Below are positions 1 through 8,072 of a stretch of 37,421 nucleotides of DNA, one piece after another. This DNA is from an uncultured Clostridia bacterium. Its GTDB lineage: Bacteria; Bacillota; Clostridia; Oscillospirales; CAG-382. Numbering within the stretch: position 1 is the first letter of the stretch; the number at the start of each line of letters is the position of its first letter. The position numbers and the translations under genes are program-made. The stretch spans positions 1 to 37,421 of the forward strand of contig CALWBE010000034.1 of the NCBI GenBank assembly GCA_944375955.1, given 5' to 3'. The notes below the pieces were generated by a model, which was not told the origin of the DNA, searched no databases, and was given only the letters and a program-made list of their open reading frames with translations.

Positions 1-157
1 CGAGCCTCCTTTGTTGCTTTTTTGTTGTGGTGACTTAACTGTAACACATTTGGCTCTCAATTGCTATTATTTTTTTACTTTAACATCTCTTTTTTTCTTG
101 GTGTAACACATCTATTGTAATCCTACATATATTATACAATAAAAATTTCAAAAACTC

Positions 158-186
158 TTGACAAAACTGTTAACTTGTGTTATTAT
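158..186 (+). promoter_or_regulatory. Sigma-A-type promoter of the tRNA-Gln gene
   Basis: A perfect -35 hexamer TTGACA (158-163) is followed after 17 nt by TATTAT (181-186). Transcription would start near 193, about 34 nt before the mature tRNA. Seen directly; its use as the tRNA promoter is inferred from position. Upstream (1-157) is AT-rich DNA with no gene, in which the 9-mer GTAACACAT occurs twice (41-49 and 103-111). Confidence 0.75.
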
Positions 187-226
187 AATTTTTGTTCACT
201 GAACTATTTTATATTTACAATTTTAT

Positions 227-300
227 TGCCGAATTGTGTAAAGGTAGCACGACAGACTCTGACTCTGTTTGTGAGGGTTCGAATCCTTCTTCGGCAGCCA
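227..300 (+). tRNA. tRNA-Gln (anticodon CTG)
   Basis: The sequence folds as a tRNA cloverleaf: acceptor arms TGCCGAA (227-233) and TTCGGCA (290-296) pair over 7 bp, the anticodon stem ACAGA/TCTGT encloses the loop CTCTGAC with anticodon CTG, and the T loop is the standard GGTTCGAATCC. The discriminator G297 is followed by an encoded CCA. CTG reads the glutamine codon CAG. It is a single transcription unit with its own promoter upstream and a terminator just downstream. Confidence 0.95.
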
Positions 301-308
301 TAATATAT

Positions 309-345
309 AACCCGGAGAGAAAATCAGCTCCGGGTTATTTTTTTA
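309..345 (+). terminator. Intrinsic terminator of tRNA-Gln
   Basis: AACCCGGAG (309-317) pairs perfectly with CTCCGGGTT (328-336) and is followed by a run of T. It starts 8 nt after the tRNA CCA end, so it ends the tRNA transcript. Confidence 0.9.
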
Positions 346-439
346 TTTAACGTGTAATTTTACAGTTTGTATACGTAATATTGTTATTTTTTAATATTAT
401 ATAATTATTTCGAATTTAATTTTGCAATTTTTTGTTTCT

Positions 440-469
440 GCCGGCAAATATGCCGGCTGTTTTATTTTA
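440..469 (+). other. Small GC-rich hairpin with T-rich tail
   Basis: Two GCCGGC hexamers (440-445 and 452-457) can form a 6-bp stem with a 6-nt loop, followed by TGTTTTATTTTA. It resembles a weak terminator, but no gene ends here, since the tRNA already has its own terminator. It could insulate the fru promoter from upstream transcription. Low certainty. Confidence 0.35.
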
Positions 470-507
470 AAAAGGGTTAAGATTTTCAAAATAATTGATC
501 TTAAAGC

Positions 508-620
508 TGAAAATAAATAATTTTGACTGAAAATGATTGGAAAACAAATTTTTTTGAAAGAAAATGATAGAAAATGCTTGACAATGACTTAATTATATGC
601 TATTATATGATTGAAAATAA
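508..620 (+). repeat. Repeated TGAAAATRA motifs around the fru promoter (candidate operator)
   Basis: TGAAAATAA (508-516), TGAAAATGA (528-536), a related GAAAATGAT (around 560-568) and TGAAAATAA again (612-620) lie on the same strand before and just after the promoter at 578-606. DeoR-family sugar regulators commonly bind repeated AT-rich sites around their own promoter, so these are candidate sites for the regulator encoded at 661. Repeats are seen; binding is inferred. Confidence 0.4.
578..606 (+). promoter_or_regulatory. Sigma-A-type promoter of the fructose PTS operon
   Basis: TTGACA (578-583), 17-nt spacer, TATTAT (601-606). Transcription would begin near 613 and give a leader of about 48 nt before the regulator start codon at 661, which has the ribosome site AAAGGAG at 646-652. 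No other promoter this good is seen before the end of the operon at 6293. Confidence 0.75.
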
Positions 621-660
621 AAGAATTTGCATTTACCGTATATAAAAGGAGAAATAAAAA

Positions 661-1410
661 ATGCTTACCGAGAAAAGGCATTCGCAGATCTTATCGATCC
701 TGGAAGTAAAAGAATCAGTTACCGTTTCCGAACTTGTAGAAGAACTCAGAACATCGGAATCCACAATTCGTAGAGATCTTGCTTTTCTTGACAGAAATAA
801 ATGGCTTAAGAAAGTCCGCGGAGGTGCAGTGAAATCTGAATCCGGCATAATACTGACAGAACCGAATGTTCCGGATAAGAAAAAAATTTTTGTATCTGAA
901 AAAGAAATGATAGCAAAATACGCGGCATCCACAATAAATAAAAGTGATTTTGTTTTTATCGATGCCGGAACTACAACAGAAAAAATGATTGGGTATATAA
1001 ACGAAAAAAAAGCGACATACGTTACAAACGGATTCAATCATGCACGTCTTTTGGCAAAGCGGGGTATGAAAGTACACCTTATGGGAGGGGAAGTAAAAGA
1101 GTCTACGGAAGCAATAGTTGGAGTATCCTGCCTTGAAATGCTTAGAAAATTTAATTTTACAAAATGCTTTCTCGGAACAAATGGGATTTCATCCGAAAGC
1201 GGATTTACGACTCACGACATTGAAGAAGCAAGCGTAAAGCGCTTGGCAGCAGAAAGAAGCTATGTAACATATATTTTGGCTGATCACAGCAAGTTTGACA
1301 AAACTGCGGCGGTAACCTTTGCGGATATCTCAAAAGCCTGCATTATAACAGATTATGTAACAAATAATAAATATAATTCGCTTACAGTTATAAAGGAGGT
1401 ATGCAAATGA
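661..1410 (+). CDS. fruR: DeoR-family transcriptional regulator of the fructose operon
   Basis: A 249-residue DeoR-type regulator of standard length. Residues 1-55 form the winged helix-turn-helix, with the family signature ending in a basic GGA-containing wing (STIRRDL, then VRGGAV). Residues from about 75 to the end are the DeoR C-terminal sensor domain (IFIDAGTTT-like and DHSKFDKT motifs), which in this family binds a sugar phosphate. As the first gene of the operon, overlapping the 1-phosphofructokinase start, it very probably senses fructose-1-phosphate and represses its own operon; ligand and sign are inferred from family and context. The repeated TGAAAATRA elements upstream are candidate operators. 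The symbol rests on context. Confidence 0.85.
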   Translation: MLTEKRHSQILSILEVKESVTVSELVEELRTSESTIRRDLAFLDRNKWLKKVRGGAVKSESGIILTEPNVPDKKKIFVSEKEMIAKYAASTINKSDFVFIDAGTTTEKMIGYINEKKATYVTNGFNHARLLAKRGMKVHLMGGEVKESTEAIVGVSCLEMLRKFNFTKCFLGTNGISSESGFTTHDIEEASVKRLAAERSYVTYILADHSKFDKTAAVTFADISKACIITDYVTNNKYNSLTVIKEVCK

Positions 1411-2324
1411 TCTATACACTCACACTAAATCCGGCGATCGATTATGTGGCTCATGTTGGAAAACTTACTTCCGGAAGCATAATGCGCAGCGAATATGAAA
1501 ACGTATTTTTCGGAGGCAAAGGAATAAACGTTTCCACTATACTTCACGAGCACAAAATAGATACAGTTGCGATGGGATTTATTGCCGGGTTCACCGGCAA
1601 GGCAATCGAGCACGGATTAAATGAAAAAGGTATAAGCACCGATTTTATTTATCTTGACAACGGATTTACACGTATCAATGTAAAGATCCGCGCAGAAACC
1701 GAAACAGATATAAACGGAAAAGGTCCGCATATAAGTTCCGAAAATCTTTCTCAGCTCGTCAACAAACTTAAGATGCTGAATTCCGGAGACACCCTTGTAT
1801 TGGCAGGAAGCATTCCCCCTTCTGTTCCCGATGATATTTATGAAAACATAATGAAAGAACATTACGGCAAAAACATAAATTACGTTGTAGATGCAACCGG
1901 AAAATTGCTTTTAAACTCGCTTAAATATAATCCTTTTCTTATAAAGCCTAATACAGATGAGTTAGGAGAGATATTTTCAGTAAATATTACTACAACTGAA
2001 GACGCATGCAAATATGCTTTAAAGCTTAAAGATAAAGGAGCCCGCAATGTGCTTGTGTCAATGGGTGGAAACGGAGCAGTTCTTTTAGACGAAACCGGCA
2101 AAGAACATTATATGCCTGCATATAAAGGAAAAGTCGTAAACACTGTAGGTTCAGGCGATTCAATGGTAGCAGGCTTTATTGCAGGATACGAAAAAACAGG
2201 CGACTATGAATACGCATTAAAACTCGGAACCGCGTCAGGCAGTGCAACGGCATTCAGTGAAGGGCTGGCTGATATAAATAAAATAAATCAATTATTAAAA
2301 CAAGACGGGAGGAACAACAAATGA
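1407..2324 (+). CDS. fruK: 1-phosphofructokinase
   Basis: PfkB-family sugar kinase of 305 residues, converting fructose-1-phosphate plus ATP to fructose-1,6-bisphosphate. Seen: the N-terminal LTLNPAIDY signature typical of FruK/LacC, GGKGIN near residue 37, and the PfkB catalytic motif GSGDSMVAGF with its base Asp. The start is placed at ATG 1407 rather than ATG 1401 because AAAGGAGG at 1392-1399 is then 7 nt away. It overlaps the regulator stop codon and itself overlaps fruA by 4 nt (ATGA), implying translational coupling. The substrate is fixed by the adjacent fructose EII; tagatose-6-phosphate kinase is the nearest alternative but less likely here. Confidence 0.93.
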   Translation: MIYTLTLNPAIDYVAHVGKLTSGSIMRSEYENVFFGGKGINVSTILHEHKIDTVAMGFIAGFTGKAIEHGLNEKGISTDFIYLDNGFTRINVKIRAETETDINGKGPHISSENLSQLVNKLKMLNSGDTLVLAGSIPPSVPDDIYENIMKEHYGKNINYVVDATGKLLLNSLKYNPFLIKPNTDELGEIFSVNITTTEDACKYALKLKDKGARNVLVSMGGNGAVLLDETGKEHYMPAYKGKVVNTVGSGDSMVAGFIAGYEKTGDYEYALKLGTASGSATAFSEGLADINKINQLLKQDGRNNK

Positions 2325-4222
2325 GAATTACCGATTTACTTTGTAAAGAAAGCGTATCTTTGGGGATCAAATTAAGTTCAAAATCAGAAGCAATCGAAAA
2401 ACTGATTGATCTTCATGACGCTGCGGGCAATCTTACGGATAAAAACAAATACCGTGAAGATATTCTTGCGCGTGAACAGCAGGGATCAACGGCAGTCGGC
2501 GACGGAGTAGCTATTCCTCACGCGAAATCCGAAGCCGTAAAAAAACCGGGACTTGCAGCTGTTACAGTTCCCGGCGGAGTTGATTATTCTGCGCTTGACG
2601 GAAAACTTTCAAATATTATATTTATGATAGCCGCACCTAACGACGGGAATTTCCATCTTGAAGTTCTGTCGCGCCTAATGGTTCTCTTAATGGATGAGAA
2701 ATTCCGTGAAAATCTGCTTGCAGCAAAAAATTTTGATGAATTTATAAGCGTTATCGATAAAGCCGAGTCGGTAAAATATCCGGAAAAGCCCCAGGAGAAA
2801 GCAACAGACCAAAAATACAGAGTTCTTGCTGTTACTGCCTGCCCGACCGGAATAGCTCATACTTATATGGCAGCCGAAGCGCTTGAAAAAGCCGGGAAAG
2901 AGCTGGGGATTCCGTTAAAAGCTGAAACAAACGGTTCGGGAGGAGCTAAAAACATACTTACAGCTGAGGAAATTGCAAATGCAGACGCCATAATCATTGC
3001 TGCAGATAAAAGCGTTGAAACAGAAAGATTCGACGGTAAAAAACTTATAAGCGTTAAAGTTTCGGACGGTATAAAAAAGCCTCAGGAACTCATAAAACGC
3101 GCATTATCTGCAGAAACTCCGATATACAGATATTCCGGTATAAAGAATTCTGATTCTGCAGGTGATGAGGAAAGCTTCGGCAGAAAAGTTTACAAGCACT
3201 TAATGAACGGCGTATCAAATATGCTTCCGTTCGTAGTAGGCGGAGGAATATTCATTGCACTTGCATTCCTTATAGATACAATGCTTGGTGCTCCTCAGGA
3301 TTCCGGATTCGGAACAAATACACCGGCAGCTGCATTTTTCAAGACGATAGGCGGAGTAGCTTTCAACTTTATGATACCTATTCTGGCAGGATATATAGGA
3401 AAATCCATCGCTGACAGACCCGGCCTTTTGGTAGGCTTTGTAGGAGGATATCTTGCAACAACCGGAGCTACATTTACGAATGTCGGCGGCGATATACCAT
3501 CGGGATTTTTAGGAGCTTTATTTGCCGGATTCGTCGGTGGTTATTTGATGCTCGGATTAAGGAAAATATGCGACAAAATGCCTAAAGCACTTGAAGGTAT
3601 AAAACCCGTACTTATATATCCGCTTGCCGGACTCGGCATGATAGCAGTCATAATGTGCGCGGTAAACCCAATTATGGGATATATAAATTCCGGACTTACA
3701 AATATGCTTAATTCCATGGGTGATACAAGTAAAGTACTTCTGGGTATAGTTCTCGGAGCTATGATGTCTATTGATATGGGAGGTCCGTTCAACAAAGCAG
3801 CATATGTATTCGGAACCGCTGCAATAACTTCAGGCAACTATGATATAATGGCATCCGTAATGGTAGGAGGTATGGTTCCTCCGATAGCGATAGCGCTTGC
3901 AACAACATTCTTTAAAAATAAATTTACCGAAGAAGAAAGAAAAAGCGGCCCCGTCAACTATATTATGGGACTCAGCTTTATCACTGAAGGAGCAATACCT
4001 TATGCCGCAAGCGATCCGTTAAGAGTAATACCTTCATGCATGATAGGTGCCGGTATTGCCGGAGGACTTTCAATGCTTTTCAAATGCACGCTTATGGCGC
4101 CTCACGGCGGAATATTCGTATTTGCAGTTGTAGGAAACTGGCCTATGTACCTGCTGTCTCTTGTAATAGGCTCTGCAGTCAGCGCAATACTTCTCGGCAT
4201 TATAAAGAAAAAAGTTAAATAA
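2321..4222 (+). CDS. fruA: PTS fructose transporter subunit EIIABC
   Basis: A 633-residue fused fructose-specific Enzyme II that imports fructose and delivers fructose-1-phosphate to FruK. Domains in order: EIIA (residues 1-150, phosphorylatable His67 in GVAIPHAK), EIIB (about 166-265, phosphocysteine Cys174 in the ACPTGIAHTYMA loop) and membrane EIIC (about 290-630, many hydrophobic helices, with MGGPFNKAAY and MAPHGG motifs typical of the Fru family). Domain order A-B-C and length match Gram-positive FruA. The ATG overlaps the fruK stop; ribosome site GGGAGG at 2309-2314. Phosphate must come from HPr, encoded next. Confidence 0.95.
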   Translation: MRITDLLCKESVSLGIKLSSKSEAIEKLIDLHDAAGNLTDKNKYREDILAREQQGSTAVGDGVAIPHAKSEAVKKPGLAAVTVPGGVDYSALDGKLSNIIFMIAAPNDGNFHLEVLSRLMVLLMDEKFRENLLAAKNFDEFISVIDKAESVKYPEKPQEKATDQKYRVLAVTACPTGIAHTYMAAEALEKAGKELGIPLKAETNGSGGAKNILTAEEIANADAIIIAADKSVETERFDGKKLISVKVSDGIKKPQELIKRALSAETPIYRYSGIKNSDSAGDEESFGRKVYKHLMNGVSNMLPFVVGGGIFIALAFLIDTMLGAPQDSGFGTNTPAAAFFKTIGGVAFNFMIPILAGYIGKSIADRPGLLVGFVGGYLATTGATFTNVGGDIPSGFLGALFAGFVGGYLMLGLRKICDKMPKALEGIKPVLIYPLAGLGMIAVIMCAVNPIMGYINSGLTNMLNSMGDTSKVLLGIVLGAMMSIDMGGPFNKAAYVFGTAAITSGNYDIMASVMVGGMVPPIAIALATTFFKNKFTEEERKSGPVNYIMGLSFITEGAIPYAASDPLRVIPSCMIGAGIAGGLSMLFKCTLMAPHGGIFVFAVVGNWPMYLLSLVIGSAVSAILLGIIKKKVK

Positions 4223-4245
4223 TTACAAAAGGAGATTTTGTCATA

Positions 4246-4509
4246 ATGGTATCAAAAAAACTTACCGTAACAAATTCGCAAGGCTTTCACATGCGTCCGG
4301 CAATGACGTTTGCAAACGCAATGGGCAAATATCCGTGTGAAATATCAATAAAATTTAACGGATCTGAGACAAACGGAAAAAGTATAATGAATATTATAGC
4401 CGCATGTATTAAATGCGGCGCCGAAATTGAGATTGTCTGTGACGGAGAAAAAGAGCAAGAAGCATTAAACGAAGCCGTAAAAATGATTGAAAGCGGATTC
4501 GGAGAATAA
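4246..4509 (+). CDS. ptsH: Phosphocarrier protein HPr
   Basis: An 87-residue HPr carrying phosphate from Enzyme I to the EIIA domain. His15 sits in GFHMRPA, and Ser46 in KSIMNI is at the position phosphorylated by HPr kinase in Gram-positive bacteria, so a catabolite-repression role is likely (family knowledge). Start ATG 4246 has AAAGGAG about 11 nt upstream. It lies 23 nt after fruA and is followed by an intrinsic terminator rather than directly by ptsI. Placing HPr inside a fructose operon suggests fructose is a major, possibly the main, PTS sugar of this organism. Confidence 0.95.
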   Translation: MVSKKLTVTNSQGFHMRPAMTFANAMGKYPCEISIKFNGSETNGKSIMNIIAACIKCGAEIEIVCDGEKEQEALNEAVKMIESGFGE

Positions 4510-4516
4510 AAAAAGC

Positions 4517-4570
4517 AAACGACAGTCGAACCGTATGATAAAAGCTGTACGCTTCGGCTGTCGTTTTTTT
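4517..4570 (+). terminator. Intrinsic terminator/attenuator between ptsH and ptsI
   Basis: A 14-bp stem with a single G-U pair joins 4517-4530 (AAACGACAGTCGAA) to 4553-4566 (TTCGGCTGTCGTTT), followed by T through 4570. The ptsI ribosome site AAAGGAGG starts at 4571, immediately after the T-run. No promoter is visible between hairpin and ptsI, so EI must be made by read-through, which would keep EI below HPr, or under regulated antitermination. Structure seen; the effect on expression is inferred. Confidence 0.8.
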
Positions 4571-4586
4571 AAAGGAGGAAGAAGTT

Positions 4587-6293
4587 ATGCTGAAAGGAAT
4601 AGGTGTATCAAAAGGATACGGTATAGGCAGAGTAGTAATAGCAACCGAATCCGATATCAGCTATGTTTCTGCCGAAAACTGCGATCCGGCAGTGGAGCGG
4701 GAACGTTTCAACAAAGCGCTTGAAATATTTTTTGACAAAAATACGAAACTTGCTCAAAAAGTAACCGAGACAGTAGGTGAAAAAGAAGGAGAAATAATCA
4801 CGGGACACATAGTTATGATGCAGGATCCGTATATGCGTTCCGAGATAGAAAAAAGCATAGATGAGGGACACTGCGCCGAAGCTGCGTTTGAAGGAGTATG
4901 CAATACTTTTATAGATATGTTCTCATCTGTCGACGACGAGTTTACAAAGCAGCGGGCAGTCGATGTAAAGGATATAAAGACAGAGATTTTAGGTATTCTG
5001 ACAGGAACAGAAACCGTAGATCTTTCAAAGCTGAAAAAGGGTACGGTAGTTGTTGCGAAAGAGCTTACTCCGTCAATGACGGCATGTATTGACAAAGACA
5101 ATGTAGTCGGAATAATAACCGAGATAGGATCAAAAACATCGCATGCGGCAATATTGGCAAGAGCAATGGAAATACCGGCGGTTTTAAGCGTCGCAAATGC
5201 TACTGAAGAACTTAAATCGGATGAAGTAGTAATAGTAAACGGAATGACAGGAGAAATAATTCCTAATCCAACAAATGAAGAAAGCGCGCTTTATCTTCAG
5301 AAACGGCTTGAATATATTTCCGAACGTGAAGCGCTTTCTCGTTTTGTAGGACTGCCGACATGCACCGAAGACGGTATAAAGGTAGATCTTTTCGGCAATA
5401 TAGGCACTCCTGAGGACGCTGAAAAGATATGCGAATATGACGGGGAAGGGATAGGACTGTTCAGGACAGAATTTCTTTTCATGGACAGAGATTCGGCTCC
5501 GAATGAGAATGAGCAATTTGAAGCATATAAAAAAGCCCTTCTTGTAATGAAAGGCAAACAGGTAATAATCCGTACTCTTGATATAGGCGGAGATAAGGAT
5601 ATTCCATATATGGGATTAAAAAAAGAAGAAAACCCCTTTTTGGGATTCCGAGCAGTACGGTATTGTCTAAAAAACACGGATTTATTTTGCACTCAGCTGA
5701 GAGCTCTTATAAGGGCAAGCCATTACGGAAATCTTTCGGTAATGATACCTCTTGTAACAGGGATTGAGGAATTAAGAGAAGTAAAAAAGCTGATGAAAAA
5801 AATCATGCAGGAGCTTGATAAAGAAGATATACCGTATGACAAAAATATAAAAGTCGGCGTTATGATCGAAACTCCTGCAGCTGCGATAATCGCAGATATA
5901 CTTGCGAAGGAAGCGGACTTTTTCAGTATCGGGACAAATGACCTAACCGGATATACACTTGCCGTCGACCGAGGCAACGCAAACGTAGCATATCTTTATT
6001 CCACTTTTGCACCATCTGTACTGAGGTCGATAAAAAATATAATAGCAGAAGCCAAGAAAGCGCACATACCTGTAGGAATGTGCGGAGAAGCGGCGGCTGA
6101 TCCGATGATGATACCTTTGCTTATATCATTCGGACTTGATGAATTCAGCGTATCAGCCACATCAATACTTGCTACGAGAAGGGAAATATCACGCTGGACA
6201 AAAAATAAAGCCGACGAAATAGCAGAGCGCATAATGTCGCTTGATACCGAACATCATATAGTTGCAGAGCTTGAAAAACTCACTGCAAATTGA
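4587..6293 (+). CDS. ptsI: Phosphoenolpyruvate-protein phosphotransferase (Enzyme I)
   Basis: A 568-residue Enzyme I, full length for the family, which transfers phosphate from PEP to HPr in the cytoplasm. Seen: the N-terminal HPr-binding/phosphohistidine domain with active His186 in GSKTSHAAILAR, the linker and TIM barrel with the PEP-binding segment GIGLFRTEFLF, and the C-terminal GMCGE loop with catalytic Cys499. The ATG at 4587 follows AAAGGAGG by 8 nt. It is the last gene of the fructose operon, ending at the bidirectional terminator at 6320. Together with the preceding genes it gives a complete PEP-to-fructose-1,6-bisphosphate route in one transcription unit. Confidence 0.96.
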   Translation: MLKGIGVSKGYGIGRVVIATESDISYVSAENCDPAVERERFNKALEIFFDKNTKLAQKVTETVGEKEGEIITGHIVMMQDPYMRSEIEKSIDEGHCAEAAFEGVCNTFIDMFSSVDDEFTKQRAVDVKDIKTEILGILTGTETVDLSKLKKGTVVVAKELTPSMTACIDKDNVVGIITEIGSKTSHAAILARAMEIPAVLSVANATEELKSDEVVIVNGMTGEIIPNPTNEESALYLQKRLEYISEREALSRFVGLPTCTEDGIKVDLFGNIGTPEDAEKICEYDGEGIGLFRTEFLFMDRDSAPNENEQFEAYKKALLVMKGKQVIIRTLDIGGDKDIPYMGLKKEENPFLGFRAVRYCLKNTDLFCTQLRALIRASHYGNLSVMIPLVTGIEELREVKKLMKKIMQELDKEDIPYDKNIKVGVMIETPAAAIIADILAKEADFFSIGTNDLTGYTLAVDRGNANVAYLYSTFAPSVLRSIKNIIAEAKKAHIPVGMCGEAAADPMMIPLLISFGLDEFSVSATSILATRREISRWTKNKADEIAERIMSLDTEHHIVAELEKLTAN

Positions 6294-6319
6294 CCGCCAA
6301 CTCTATTATCCTTTATTTA

Positions 6320-6360
6320 AAAAACCACTGACGCACATTTTTTAAGCGTCAGTGGTTTTT
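6320..6360. terminator. Bidirectional terminator between ptsI and nifU
   Basis: A 15-bp perfect stem (6320-6334 with 6346-6360) bounded by A-run and T-run, lying between two convergent genes. It can terminate the fru/pts transcript on the plus strand and the acpP-nifS-nifU transcript on the minus strand. Confidence 0.9.
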
Positions 6361-6381
6361 AAATTTCATTTATGAGTTATA

Positions 6382-6825
6382 TCAGTGCTTTCCGCAATCG
6401 CAGTGTTCACAGCAGCCATCGCATGAAGCGTCGAGCTTATCGGCTTCTTCATTATTGCCTATACTTCTGAAGTAATTCGCAAGAGCAGCCTTAATTGCCT
6501 CTTCTGCAAGTACCGAACAATGTATTTTAACAGGCGGAAGTCCGTCAAGAGCTTCAACAACGGCTTTATTTGTAAGATTCAATGCGTCGGAAATCGGTTT
6601 GCCTTTTATAAGTTCGGTCGCCATGGAAGAAGTGGCGATCGCCGCGCAGCAGCCGAAAGTCTGAAATTTGATATCTTTTATTATATCATTTTCTATCTTC
6701 ATATATATTTTCATGATATCGCCGCATTTTGCATTGCCGACTTCTCCGACTGCATTTGCATCGGAAAGAACTCCGCAGTTGCGGGGATTCATAAAATGAT
6801 CCATAACTTTTTCACTGTATTCCAT
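6382..6825 (-). CDS. nifU: Iron-sulfur cluster assembly scaffold (NifU/IscU type)
   Basis: A 147-residue IscU/NifU N-terminal-type scaffold on which NifS-derived sulfur and iron assemble into clusters. The three cluster ligands are visible: Cys34 in KCGD (with Asp36), Cys59/60 in FGCCAAIA and Cys103 in IHCSVLAEE. The tail ends in a Cys-rich segment (CDGCCEHCDCGKH) absent from short IscU proteins and possibly metal-binding. Start ATG 6825 (MEYSEKV) has AAAGGA about 10 nt upstream; an in-frame upstream ATG at 6915 would overlap nifS by 50 nt and has no homology, so it was rejected. Third gene of acpP-nifS-nifU. Confidence 0.9.
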   Translation of the reverse strand: MEYSEKVMDHFMNPRNCGVLSDANAVGEVGNAKCGDIMKIYMKIENDIIKDIKFQTFGCCAAIATSSMATELIKGKPISDALNLTNKAVVEALDGLPPVKIHCSVLAEEAIKAALANYFRSIGNNEEADKLDASCDGCCEHCDCGKH

Positions 6826-6865
6826 ATAAAAAATCCTTTCTTTAATTAAACTGAAAAATTTAGTA

Positions 6866-8044
6866 TTAATAAATGGGTGACATTTCGCGAAGTCTTTCAA
6901 CAACGCGTTTGACATTTTCTATTATATAATCTATATCTTCGTCTGTAGTGTCATAATCTATTGTAAGACGCAGCGAGCCATGACATATCTCTACAGGAAG
7001 ACCTAATGAGGTAAGAACATGAGAAGGCTCAAGCGAAGCAGAAGAGCATGCGGAACCTGTAGAACCGCAAATTCCGGCTGCACTCAGCAAGAACAGCAGA
7101 GATTCTCCCTCAATACCTTTAAATACAAAACTTGCGTTTCCGGGAAGCCTTTTTGTAGGGTGTCCGGTAAGATAAGTGTCAGGAATACTTGTTATTCCGG
7201 CTATAAGCTTATCTCTTTTCTTTTCAAGCGATGCGCGTTCCGGCATTCTGTCGCGCGAAATTTCCATTGCTTTTGCCATCGCGATTATATTTGCAAGACC
7301 TTCTGTTCCCGAACGCTTTCCTTTTTCCTGTCCGCCGCCTTCTATGAAATTCTTTAAGCGAACGCCTTTCTTTATATATAATCCGCCTACTCCTTTCGGC
7401 GCATGTATCTTATGTCCGGAAAACGACAGCATATCCACTCCAAGTTCTTTAACATTTACCGGGATATTTCCGACAGCCTGTACGGCATCGGTCAAAAACG
7501 GAATATTCCTAATGCTTTTAACCGCTTTTACTATATCTGCTATAGGCTCTATTGTTCCCACTTCATTGCTGGCATACATTATGGCTACAAGACAGGTATT
7601 GTCTTTTATTGCAGCCGCCACCGATTCAGGTGAAACTATACCGTCTTTGTCAACTCCTATATATGTCACTTCATATCCCGAAGCTTTCAGTGCCTCAAAT
7701 GTGTGCAGTACAGCATGATGCTCGATCGCCGTCGTTATGATATGAGGTTTTTCAATTTTATTAAATTTTGCATAAACCGCTGACGCGCCTCTTATAGCCC
7801 AGTTGTCGGATTCTGTCCCGCAGCTGGTAAAATATATCTCCTCCGGCAAAGCTCCAAGTACGGATGCGGTCCTTTCTCTTGCGCTTTCCAGAGCCTTCTT
7901 TGCCTGCTGTCCCATAAAATGCAGACTTGAAGGATTACCGTAATGCTCTGTCAGATACGGCAGCATTTCCGCCGCTACCTCCTGATATACTCTTGTTGTG
8001 GCGGCATTGTCCGCGTAAACAAATCTTTTTTCCATAAAAATCAA
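6866..8044 (-). CDS. nifS: Cysteine desulfurase (NifS/IscS type)
   Basis: A PLP-dependent class V aminotransferase-fold enzyme, about 390 residues, releasing sulfur from cysteine for Fe-S assembly on the neighbouring NifU. Seen: N-terminal YADNAATT, the PLP lysine in SFSGHKIHAPKG, and the catalytic cysteine in GSTGSACSS. The start is ambiguous: TTG at 8044 is well spaced from AGGAAG, while ATG at 8035 (MEKRF) lies farther away; they differ by three residues. It is 40 nt upstream of nifU and 28 nt downstream of acpP, all from one promoter at 8377-8405. Which cellular clusters it serves cannot be read from sequence. Confidence 0.92.
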   Translation of the reverse strand: MIFMEKRFVYADNAATTRVYQEVAAEMLPYLTEHYGNPSSLHFMGQQAKKALESARERTASVLGALPEEIYFTSCGTESDNWAIRGASAVYAKFNKIEKPHIITTAIEHHAVLHTFEALKASGYEVTYIGVDKDGIVSPESVAAAIKDNTCLVAIMYASNEVGTIEPIADIVKAVKSIRNIPFLTDAVQAVGNIPVNVKELGVDMLSFSGHKIHAPKGVGGLYIKKGVRLKNFIEGGGQEKGKRSGTEGLANIIAMAKAMEISRDRMPERASLEKKRDKLIAGITSIPDTYLTGHPTKRLPGNASFVFKGIEGESLLFLLSAAGICGSTGSACSSASLEPSHVLTSLGLPVEICHGSLRLTIDYDTTDEDIDYIIENVKRVVERLREMSPIY

Positions 8045-8072
8045 TGCTTCTTCCTATTTTAATTTTATTATT

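Noticed and set aside
41..111. Direct repeat GTAACACAT as the end of an insertion sequence
   Set aside because: Only nine bases match in AT-rich DNA and no transposase text or inverted repeat is seen; the left edge cuts off further context.
6826..6915. Longer nifU start at ATG 6915
   Set aside because: It would overlap nifS by 50 nt, lacks a ribosome site and adds 30 residues unrelated to IscU/NifU proteins.
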